The notes beneath the pieces were generated by a model. It had not been told where the DNA came from. It saw only the letters and a list, made by a program, of their open reading frames with translations, and made no database searches. From positions 78,684-142,683 of the forward strand of contig DIPM01000037.1 in NCBI GenBank assembly GCA_002427105.1: a stretch of 64,000 bases of DNA. Direction: 5' to 3'. Source of the stretch: Marinilabiliaceae bacterium UBA5488. Its GTDB lineage: Bacteria; Bacteroidota; Bacteroidia; Bacteroidales; Marinilabiliaceae. Position 1 is the first letter of the stretch, and each line of letters begins with the position of its first letter. Positions 37,088-44,500 of the stretch are shown here, one piece after another. The position numbers were made by a program, and so were the translations under genes.

Positions 37088-37409
37088 CTATAGGGTAAAA
37101 GTTTCACCCTCTATTTCGTTTGCATATTCATCCTTAATGTAGAAATCATATAAGTTTGTCCCGCAAAATGGGCAGAAAGCAATATTTGCCATTGCCATAT
37201 TCAAGCTGAACTTTTCATACCCCATGGCCATGAAAAACCTTACATCATCTCGCTTATTTTTTGTTTTACTTACCTGTATATTTTTAGTAAAAAAAATTAT
37301 TTCCACTTGTTAGCAGTTTAGAATTGAACTTTACAATTCTAATATTAATTCCAAAATGATTACCAACACGATAAGACCCCTCGAAGTCACTACAACAGAA
37401 TTTCAACAT
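37088..37409 (-). pseudogene. Zinc-ribbon immunity-like gene split by a poly-T frameshift
   Basis: One frame starts at the ATG at 37409 (MLKFCCSDFEGSYRVGN) and stops just past a run of eight T (minus strand, near 37289-37298). The other frame crosses the same run and continues KNIQVSKTKNKRDDVRFF to AFCPFCGTNLYDFY and the stop at 37088. With seven T the two join into one ~106-residue protein with an N-terminal CC and a C-terminal CPFC zinc-ribbon-like knuckle. I remember this layout as a small protein family of Bacteroidota RHS loci. The extra T is a slippage mutation, a sequencing error or a switch. Confidence 0.6.
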
Positions 37410-37430
37410 TTCATTCATTAAGCCGAATTA

Positions 37431-37670
37431 TCATAAATTGCTAATATTATCTGCAACCAGCATCGTTTCTGTAGAGTGCTGCACTCTCTTGCATGTTACA
37501 CAACTTCCAATAGGAAATAGCCATTCTTCATCTAAATCATCGGGACCTAAGCCTTGTTCGGTTCCTAATATTTTATAGATGTTATTCCCCATATCGAGTG
37601 CAATGATAGGTCTCGAAACGGTAGTTCCTTCATTCAATAAAGGCATGAATATAATTTGGGGTTTGGTCAT
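37431..37670 (-). CDS. Small immunity-like protein (MPLLNEGT family)
   Basis: A 79-residue soluble protein. The pattern IIFMPLLNEGTTVSRPIIA, then YKILG, DLDEEWLFPIGSCVTCKR fits a widespread family of small proteins often found beside polymorphic toxins and thought to be immunity proteins. It has no signal peptide and no toxin tip directly upstream. It lies 32 bases after the immunity gene at 37703-38272, so it looks like an orphan immunity gene retained from an earlier cassette. Confidence 0.65.
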   Translation of the reverse strand: MTKPQIIFMPLLNEGTTVSRPIIALDMGNNIYKILGTEQGLGPDDLDEEWLFPIGSCVTCKRVQHSTETMLVADNISNL

Positions 37671-37702
37671 AGCAAAAAATTTAGCGTCGCTTATCTTGCA
37701 AG

Positions 37703-38272
37703 CTATTCAATTATGTAATTAATGTTTCTTAAAATCTCCTTTAGTGTTGACTCCACGTATAGTTCCATTTTTTTATCTGAATTAGGTAAAGAATGCTTCT
37801 TAAAGGTTTTTACAGGTTGCATATCCATATTTCGACACAAATATATAGGATATAAACTGCGATCTTCAAGTGTCGAATCAATAGTGTTAACCAAATCATC
37901 AACAAACAAGCTTGTCTCAAAACCACATAATATCTGTTCTGAAATATAAGCAAATTTGTTTAATGATGTTTTCAACTCCTCCAATATTGGAATATTGACA
38001 TATCTGGAGTGTTCAACCATGATAAACTCCTTACTAAAAAATACAAATAAGTTGTTTTTTTTAATACGATGTTCAATAGAGTACACGCAGTGACTTGTCT
38101 GAACGATTTCTGTCAAATCATTTAATTTTGAGCGGATTTCAAAGTTAAATGGATTTTTATATATGCCATCTCGAAAACCCTTTAATACTTCAAGTTCTGA
38201 GATTGTGAAATCATACGTGCTATTATTATTCTTAAATGCTATGCTAGTTATTAGCAAACCTATCCCATCCAT
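37703..38272 (-). CDS. Putative immunity protein for the BECR-like tip
   Basis: A 189-residue cytosolic protein with no family I recognise. It is mixed alpha/beta in composition and has no signal peptide. It starts 11 bases after the stop of the displaced toxin tip at 38284-38693. Adjacency in the order tip-then-immunity is the rule for RHS cassettes and is the only basis for this call. Confidence 0.55.
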   Translation of the reverse strand: MDGIGLLITSIAFKNNNSTYDFTISELEVLKGFRDGIYKNPFNFEIRSKLNDLTEIVQTSHCVYSIEHRIKKNNLFVFFSKEFIMVEHSRYVNIPILEELKTSLNKFAYISEQILCGFETSLFVDDLVNTIDSTLEDRSLYPIYLCRNMDMQPVKTFKKHSLPNSDKKMELYVESTLKEILRNINYIIE

Positions 38273-38283
38273 ATTTTTACTTT

Positions 38284-38693
38284 TTAGAAAGGATACAAAC
38301 TCCTAAAAATTCCATTCGAATCCATTCGCAATAAGTTTCCATTGTTATAATAATGAGTTTCACCAGGATACCTATGAGCATCAATAGGATAAACCTTTAT
38401 GATTGACCTTGGATCATTGTATATTTCATTGGCTAAATTTTTATATTCATTAATAGTTCTGTAACCTTCTAAATTAATATCCATATGTTCCCCAAATTTC
38501 TTCCCTAATTGTTTGTTATTGATTGGCATTTCTTTGGTTACCGGCAAGTTATGCCTTAACGCTTTCCCAGTCCACGGACTAATTCCTTGCGCGTATGAAA
38601 CCCCAACTGTTGTAGCTACCCCAATTGCAGCACCAAACGCCAAGCTCTGTCCTAACCCATTAAAAGAACTTGCAAATACTTCATTAAGCCCCT
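38284..38693 (-). pseudogene. Displaced RHS tip with BECR-like RNase toxin domain
   Basis: The minus strand reads GLNEVFASSFNGLGQSLAFG, then GISPWTGK, nearly identical to the pre-tip linker of the large RHS protein (GLGQSMAFGAAIGVATTVG, GISPWTGK). After the linker comes a different ~80-residue tip: LGKKFGEHMDINLEGY, YKNLANEIYNDP, and the C-terminal LLRMDSNGIFRSLYPF. The order of the basic/His/Arg residues and the terminal G-F-x-S-x-Y-P strand resemble small BECR-fold RNase toxins (colicin D/EndoU type). That fold call is an inference. It has no RHS core or signal peptide, so it is a silent donor cassette. Confidence 0.65.
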
Positions 38694-38775
38694 GACGCTT
38701 GGTTTACCCAGAATCGAAGAACGACGTAGTCCGCTCGGCTTTGCCGCTTGGTTTACCAAGCAATCGCCCCTAACG
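38694..38775. repeat. Small GC-rich insert with direct repeats
   Basis: An ~80-base block that is markedly more GC-rich than its flanks. CGCTTGGTTTACC occurs at 38696-38708 and 38745-38757, and the second copy also forms the palindrome CTTGGTTTACCAAG. It lies exactly where the RHS homology of the BECR-like tip ends, so it may mark a recombination or insertion junction. Confidence 0.6.
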
Positions 38776-38788
38776 GGATTTCATTCTT

Positions 38789-39217
38789 TCATGGGTATGT
38801 TATCGCCCAATTCAAATCTTGTAAGTCTTCTAAACTTAAATCATAGCGTTTCAGTATCATATAATCATCTCGTATTCTCTCCCAGGGGTATTTATATAGT
38901 GTGTCGGTGTGAAAAATATAAACACTCATCGTGTCTTTTGGTAACTTTAAGAAAATCTCTTCCCATTTAATCCCACTGTCATATATATATATGGTATTGG
39001 GCTTAATTTCTGTAATTACATATTGCTTAGTTTCAGGTAGTATTGTGTCTGGAAATAAGGTTCCCAATTTACCTCCTAAAGCAAAATATGCACCAATAGA
39101 ATGTTCAGCATTATTCTTTATATAAACGGCATATCTTTTATCCATTACTGCTTTTTCACATTTACTTAAATTTGTTACAAGTATTATGAAAATAAATATT
39201 TTTATCATTGCTTTCAT
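38789..39217 (-). CDS. Immunity-like lipoprotein
   Basis: A 142-residue lipoprotein. The signal peptide ends in NLSKC. The mature part reads YIKNNAEHSIGAYFALGG, then LPETKQYVITEIKPN, DTMSVYIFHTDTLYKY and ILKRYDLSLEDL. I recognise this layout from small lipoproteins that accompany RHS tips in Bacteroidota. Family function is not established. A lipoprotein immunity factor would act in the periplasm or at a membrane, so the matching toxin may act there too. It follows the tip remnant at 39229-39370 by 11 bases. A decayed paralogue lies at 35630-35838. Confidence 0.65.
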   Translation of the reverse strand: MKAMIKIFIFIILVTNLSKCEKAVMDKRYAVYIKNNAEHSIGAYFALGGKLGTLFPDTILPETKQYVITEIKPNTIYIYDSGIKWEEIFLKLPKDTMSVYIFHTDTLYKYPWERIRDDYMILKRYDLSLEDLQDLNWAITYP

Positions 39218-39228
39218 TTTTGATAATT

Positions 39229-39370
39229 TTAACGTCGTTTGCGTGGATTCATAATTTCAAAAAGATCCCAATCCACCCCATAATGCTTACTAAAATACCT
39301 TGCGGCATACTTATTTGCCCGCATTTCATACACCCGAAAATCGTGAGTGGTAAATTCCTCCCTAATTAAA
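39229..39370 (-). pseudogene. RHS toxin-tip remnant (metallopeptidase-like tail)
   Basis: The frame reads EEFTTHDFRVYEMRANKYAA, then SKHYGVDWDLFEIMNPRKRR and a stop. In RHS zincin tips as I remember them, an Glu-x-x-A-N-x-x-A-x-x-Y/F segment follows the HExGH motif, so this may be the tail of such a domain. Its upstream part overlaps the 3' end of the lipoprotein gene at 39362-39739, and it has no start codon. Most of it is duplicated at 35902-36004. Confidence 0.5.
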
Positions 39371-39602
39371 ATGCATTTCATTTACAACCAAAAGATATTC
39401 TGCTTGTGTATCTGATAACTCATGATATTTCCAGTTTTCATCTAACAAATAGTTAATGCTTGACTCAATAGTGTCCTCTTTTGTTACTTCAAAAGATTTG
39501 AACCATCTGCTTATTTCCGTTTTATGTACGGAATTTCCGAAACCTCTGGTTTGGTGTACTATTACTTCTGAATTAGGTTGAATTACAACTTCACCATACT
39601 CA
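39320..39602. repeat. Exact 283-base direct repeat, copy 2 (apparent parent copy)
   Basis: Identical to 35954-36236. Here the repeat lies within an intact gene (39362-39739) and its downstream neighbour, so this is probably the source copy. Confidence 0.95.
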
Positions 39603-39739
39603 TTTGTGAAAGTTTCAAAATGGACTTCAATGTTAACTTGAAGATTATTCCGCACAATAAAATCCTCATGCAACTCTTTGTCGCAGGAGTAGAAAATAAT
39701 AAAAGAGAATATTATAAGTATTCGGTGAATATAGTTCAT
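39362..39739 (-). CDS. Immunity-like lipoprotein following the HExGH tip
   Basis: A 125-residue lipoprotein with signal peptide and lipobox FYSC. The mature part includes VHFETFTNEYGEVVIQPNSE, HQTRGFGNSVHKTEI and a C-terminal AEYLLVVNEMHFN. It is 22 bases downstream of the metallopeptidase-like tip (39762-40107) and is therefore the candidate immunity gene for it. Its 3' half is the source of the 283-base duplication. There is no confident family match. Confidence 0.65.
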   Translation of the reverse strand: MNYIHRILIIFSFIIFYSCDKELHEDFIVRNNLQVNIEVHFETFTNEYGEVVIQPNSEVIVHQTRGFGNSVHKTEISRWFKSFEVTKEDTIESSINYLLDENWKYHELSDTQAEYLLVVNEMHFN

Positions 39740-39761
39740 GATTAAAGGCGTTAATGGTTAG

Positions 39762-40107
39762 TTAATAGTACCAAAAAATTGAAAATATCCCAGCTAAGTA
39801 ATCCCAGACATTTGTTCTCTTGGGAGTAGTAGAACTTCCATGTGGCCATATGCCAAAATTCTTATATGCTCTATAATCAGCATCATGTTCTGGATATTCC
39901 CTACCTAATAAGGCACTTGGTATACCCCAATTATAATAATATAATGGACCTGCTATTCGGCTTTGATAGGTATGTCCAAACTCATGTAAAAATAGCTCAA
40001 CATCATAGTCTGTGTCCCAAGGATTAATAGCCCCGTTTTCTTTCAATGCCATTTTCACTCGCTGACCGTTACTGTTGTAGGTAAAATCAGCCTGGTAGCC
40101 ATTAATC
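39762..40107 (-). pseudogene. Displaced RHS fragment with HExGH metallopeptidase-like toxin tip
   Basis: From about 40107 the minus strand reads NGYQADFTYNSNGQRVKMAL, matching DFTYNSSGQRVKMTLKEN in the YD-repeat part of the large RHS protein. It then passes directly into a different domain with LFLHEFGHTYQSRIAGPLYY. HEFGH is a zinc-metallopeptidase signature (HExxH), and HDADYRAYKNFG downstream could supply the third ligand. The junction bypasses the hyperconserved RHS core entirely, unlike the other tips here. It has an internal ATG at 40058 but no signal peptide, so independent export is unlikely. Confidence 0.65.
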
Positions 40108-40124
40108 TACATAAAACAACATAA

Positions 40125-40421
40125 TTAAATATCTCCTTCGTGCCTCGCAAAAACAATCAATTTTAATGGATCCAACTTATTCATTGCTAATGTAGAATTA
40201 ACAATTTCCATTTCAAAATTTAATAATTCTAAATACGTTTCGACCTCTGTTAAAATAACAGAAACTAAGTCATAATCTTCAGGTTCTGGTTCACATTCAG
40301 AATATACCCTTATTTTAAATGACTTATCGTCCCAATCAACACAAATCATTCTAAAATTCTTTCCAATATTAGTAATCATTGATTGGTTCATTGCTAATAT
40401 AACACGGCTTTTGCTTATCAT
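40125..40421 (-). CDS. Putative immunity protein for the Ntox50-type tip
   Basis: A 98-residue cytosolic protein. I start it at the ATG at 40421. A TTG at 40430 would overlap the tip's stop codon. The pattern NIGKNFRMICVDWDD, then IRVYSECEPEPEDYDLVSV and a C-terminal KLIVFARHEGD resembles a small immunity-type family that I remember from Bacteroidota and Proteobacteria. It starts 5 bases after the toxin tip at 40427-40799, the closest tip/immunity spacing of the displaced cassettes. Confidence 0.65.
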   Translation of the reverse strand: MISKSRVILAMNQSMITNIGKNFRMICVDWDDKSFKIRVYSECEPEPEDYDLVSVILTEVETYLELLNFEMEIVNSTLAMNKLDPLKLIVFARHEGDI

Positions 40422-40426
40422 AATTA

Positions 40427-40799
40427 TCAATGCTTTAGATATGGGACTATGTGTATTTGTCCTTTACTATTAATATGTATTACTGCTTGATTAGTGTGGC
40501 CAAGAAAGGCTCCATCTACTCCAACAACAATTCCAATTTTTGCATAAGGAAATTCCACAATGGGCATTCCTCTACTATTTAACCCATTAACATTATAATT
40601 CCCTTGATTTATATCATTTAAAAGAATGGATTCGTCAATCGTGAGGTGACTTTTTCCATTAATATAAGTCTCTTTGTTATGATTCTTTTGTTTTCCAGAA
40701 AACGTAACGTCAATTTGGGAGACATTCCTATTTCTTAATCTTTCTCCAGTCCATGGACTAATTCCCTTTGCATACGAAACCCCAACTGTAGATGCTACT
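40427..40799 (-). pseudogene. Displaced RHS tip carrying a polymorphic toxin type 50 (Ntox50) domain
   Basis: The fragment opens with the RHS linker VGVSYAKGISPWTG shared with the large RHS protein, then FSGKQKNHNKETYINGKSHL, an iG-x-x-VD segment (KIGIVVGVDGAFLGHTNQ) and the C-terminal AVIHINSKGQIHIVPYLKH. This order (GKQ-xx-H, GxSxLT, T/N-xx-IH-x-SKKG-xHIVP) is the Ntox50 pattern. Ntox50 is a BECR-fold RNase domain found at the ends of many polymorphic toxins. The ~95-residue toxin appears intact, but it lacks the RHS core, a signal peptide and a start codon. It is followed at once by an immunity candidate. Confidence 0.75.
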
Positions 40800-40813
40800 T
40801 GTTACAAACAAAT

Positions 40814-41071
40814 TTATCCAGCAAAAAACTTATCTATAAAAAGCTCTAATATCCGTCCTTCCTTTGTAGGAATATAATTTTCATCAAAATGTAATACTAA
40901 TTCATCACTTGCCATTTCACGAATTTCATCTGCTACAACTTCGTCTAAATGAATAGCAATACTGTTTGTGTCATTGTTTTCAAATTTTAATTTAAGAAGA
41001 AGTTCTTGATTATTATTCAAAGGATTGTTTATTAGATAATTATACTCTTCGATTTTTAAAACTACTTTCAT
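40814..41071 (-). CDS. Putative immunity protein (cassette B)
   Basis: An 85-residue acidic cytosolic protein (MKVVLKIEEYNYLINN, FENNDTNSIAIHLDEVV, DELVLHFDEN). Its ATG overlaps the stop of the tip remnant at 41068-41157 by the ATGA arrangement, exactly as the large RHS gene overlaps its own immunity gene. This supports an immunity role. No family was recognised. Confidence 0.6.
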   Translation of the reverse strand: MKVVLKIEEYNYLINNPLNNNQELLLKLKFENNDTNSIAIHLDEVVADEIREMASDELVLHFDENYIPTKEGRILELFIDKFFAG

Positions 41072-41157
41072 TCTTTCTTAATATTTAAAATATTATTTAC
41101 TCTTTGAGTACTTGTCGGATATACTTTGATTATATTTCCTGTTTCTGGGAACTCAAC
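41068..41157 (-). pseudogene. C-terminal remnant of an RHS toxin tip (cassette B)
   Basis: About 30 codons remain: VEFPETGNIIKVYPTSTQRV and then NNILNIKKE, ending in a TGA that overlaps the next gene's ATG. The sequence continues directly from the stop codon of the preceding immunity gene in the same frame, with no RHS linker left. It is the worn-down end of an older toxin whose immunity gene survives. Confidence 0.5.
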
Positions 41158-41508
41158 TCAACCGTAGATTCCTATTTTATCCCAAAGAGCAATTACGACT
41201 TTAGCTTGCGCCACAATAACCAACCACTTGGGGTCCTGTATTATATCAGAATCATTGTTTTTTTCCTTATAACTATTTAGTAACCTTCTCAAAATCTCTA
41301 ATTCCGAGATAAGTGTACTATCAAATCCTATTATTTTAGCATTAACATCAACAAATAAATCGAAGTTATTGTCATCGAATAACCTACACATAACTTCAGT
41401 GAAAGAAGAACATACATTTTCGCTATTTTGCAACCATGCCTTCTCCTGAAATTTAATGTCTGAAATTTCAAGTATATCATTATAAATATTCTCAATTATC
41501 CTTTTCAT
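41158..41508 (-). CDS. Immunity protein of the large RHS toxin (predicted)
   Basis: A 116-residue cytosolic protein (SDIKFQEKAWLQNSENVCSS, FDDNNFDLFVD, IIQDPKWLVIVAQAKVV). Its start codon overlaps the stop of the 2070-residue RHS gene (ATGA), so the toxin and this protein are translationally coupled. This is the standard arrangement for a cognate immunity gene. The family is common beside polymorphic toxins, but I cannot name it. Confidence 0.75.
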   Translation of the reverse strand: MKRIIENIYNDILEISDIKFQEKAWLQNSENVCSSFTEVMCRLFDDNNFDLFVDVNAKIIGFDSTLISELEILRRLLNSYKEKNNDSDIIQDPKWLVIVAQAKVVIALWDKIGIYG

Positions 41509-44500
41509 GGCATTTTATTTAGGTCAAATAAATTAAGTGGAATATGCGCGTTTTGATTTTGCGAATTAGGTAATGAAAGTCCATTTATGTCATAAGTAAC
41601 ACCATTATTTTTATAAATAACGTAAGGGTTTCGCTGTGCAGGATTAGGTGAATTTGGGTTGCCTGGCATTATTCTCATTGAATTATGTGGATTTTCTGGG
41701 TCTCTATAGATAACACCACCTCCTTTTTTCGATGAACTAGCAATCCAACCTTCAGGAACTTGAATTTCAGGAGTTTTATATGACATTAGTTTTCCAGTCC
41801 ATGGACTAATTCCCTTTGCATACGAAGCCCCAACTGTGGTAGCTACCCCAATTGCAGCACCAAACGCCATGCTCTGTCCTAAGCCATTAAAGGAGTTAGC
41901 AAATGCTTGATCAAAACTCTGCCCTTGAATTAAACCGGCCGTTGTACCACCGGCAATATGGCCAGCTCCCGCTGCTAAGGGTGATACTACTGCAGACCGC
42001 AATACCGGACTGCTGACGCCATTTACAAGCATTGAAGAATTTGCAGCCCAATAACCGGCAGCACCACCTGCAAAACCTGATACTGCGCCAATAGCAGAAC
42101 TAACCCCAACCTGCCCCCAGTCAACATTGCCCATCCCTGAAAAGTTATGACCTGTTTGGGCAATGACACTATTAGTTCCCATTGTTACAGCACTACCTGC
42201 TGCTGCGACTCCTGCTGCAGCCCAAAACCCTGCTCCTGCGGCCCCTCCGGTTGCGGCGGTAAGAGCTCCAGCGCCTGCCCCTACCCCGAAAGCAGCAGCA
42301 TATTGCCAAAATCCATCACAGTTGTCCCAATTTATTACTAGATTGACAACACCACCGACAACTGCTCCAATCACAATATGAACCCATTCCCCATCTTGGT
42401 CTGTATATTTAAGCGGATTGTTCCAGACATACCCGTACCTGTTAAAGCTCTGGGTAAAGTCGGGCGCCTGAACGTAGTTGTCGGGGCTAAGAAAGCGGCT
42501 TAAAGCGGAGTCGTAAAGGCGGCCGTTCATATTAATCAGCCCAAACCATGGCAGGTGCTCATGCCCGGTATAGCCTCGGCCTAAAAATAGCTCAGGCTCA
42601 TTGCCTGGAGTATAGGCCGCATGATTAGCAGGATTGCGCAAACGTCCCCAGGCATCATAGCTCAACTCCTGAACCAGCGAGCCGCTGCTGCTTACCAAAT
42701 GGGTAATACTGCCCAAGTAATCCCTGCAAATATAATAAAGCTGCCAGCTTCCGCTGCCCTGCTTTACATATACCGCGGGGGCTGAGTAGGCATCTCCTCC
42801 AAGGTAGAGCTTCTCTTTTGTTCCGGCCACACCTTCATCTTTTTCATAACGACCGCCTAAGTACTGACGTGTCAACTTAAGAACATCGTTTTCTTTTAGC
42901 GTCATTTTAACACGCTGCCCGCTGCTATTGTATGTAAAATCAGTTCTGATGTCATTCTCTGCTATAAAAGCCGGTTGCTTAAATGAGTTGTAAGTAACTT
43001 GCTGTGAGCGCAAAGGTACTGTCCCGTTTGTAACCATAACTCCTGAAATAGCATAGGGCTTCGCACTGTTGTTATAGTTGAAGGTTCCAATATCTGATTT
43101 CCCGGTAAGGTTCCCGATAACATTATAATCAGCTGTGTGGCTTCCATAGTTAACAAGCCGGTTGAGTTCATCGTACGAAAAGCCTTCGGTTATGTTCCTT
43201 CTTAAATCCTTCCTGCTAAGAAGGTTTCCCGTTGCTGCTTCAAAGTTGTAGGAAGCATCCTGTAATTGACCGTTAGAGCTAGAGACGCGTCTGCCTGTAG
43301 GTATGCCATAGCTGTTATAGCTGTACGTCCTTGAAAGTGGACCTGTGGTAACAGCCGTGGCCTGTCCAAGTGAATTTTGGGCGGTAATTTTAAAGAAGGT
43401 ATTATTATTTACCAAAAGATGCACACGACTTCCGTTTGTATAGGCATATATCTCTGTTGCAATAGTTCCGGCTGCATTATAAAAAATAATTGCATTAATA
43501 TTCCCATCACTGAGATAAGCATATCGTTTTCCCAACCATACACCATCAGCCCCCGTTTCCTCAAGTGTTTTTATTCTGTCGTAGCTGTCGTACTCATAAT
43601 TTAAAGCCGTTCCGTTGCTTGCTGTTTCAGACGTAAGCAGGCCGTCCGCGTTATACAAATACGTGGTTGATATCTCAGGAGTGGTCTTTGATGTAATCCT
43701 GCCAAATTTGTCAAACACCGTTGTTGTAATCCGCCCCTGGCCGTCCACCTGTTTATTAATATTCCCGGCCTTATCGTATCCGTAAGTAATGCTTCCTGCC
43801 GAGGGATCAACCATGCCTGTTTGCCGGCCAAATGCATCGTAAGTAAAAGTTGTACGTATGCCGCCGGGTGCCATAATGGATAAGGGTTGCCCGTCGGGAC
43901 GAAGTGTGTATATAATTTCACCCCCGGGATCTTCTGCCGATAACACTCCGCCTAAGGCATCATAAGTACGGACTGTGGCAATACCTTCAGATGTGGTGGT
44001 AGTTGTAAGTCCGCTATAAGAATGTCTTGTTGATTTTCCGGAAGGCTCGGTAACTGACAGTAGCCTGTCATATCCATCATAAGCATAGGAAGTCCAAAGG
44101 GAGCCTTCGCTACCGGTAAAAGGCAGAGATGTTTTCTGCAAACGCCCATAGCTGTCATAGAGCTTATCAACACTCGACCAAAGTCCGTCAAAACGTTGTT
44201 GGGCGGTTCTGACTTCTCTGCCTAAAGCATCATACCATGTTTTTTGTATTGGCTGTCCGGCATCGTTTCGGGTAACACAATACAAACTGCCGTTTACAGT
44301 TTCGTCCCAGTCGAAAATAGTAGTGCCGGTATGCCCTGCAGGGTTTGTAGAAGAAGTGACACGACCAAATTCGTCATAAGAAATAGTTGTTTTCTGCCCC
44401 TTGTAATTAAGCGTGTAATCTGCTGAGCCCTTCGAATCATAATGTGTGTCATTTGTAAATCCCATCGGGTCTGTACTCCTGACGATTCTCCCGAAAGCAT

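Noticed and set aside
35954..39602. The 283-base repeat as an insertion sequence or CRISPR unit
   Set aside because: It occurs in two copies only, has no terminal inverted repeats or transposase, and its content is part of an immunity gene and tip.
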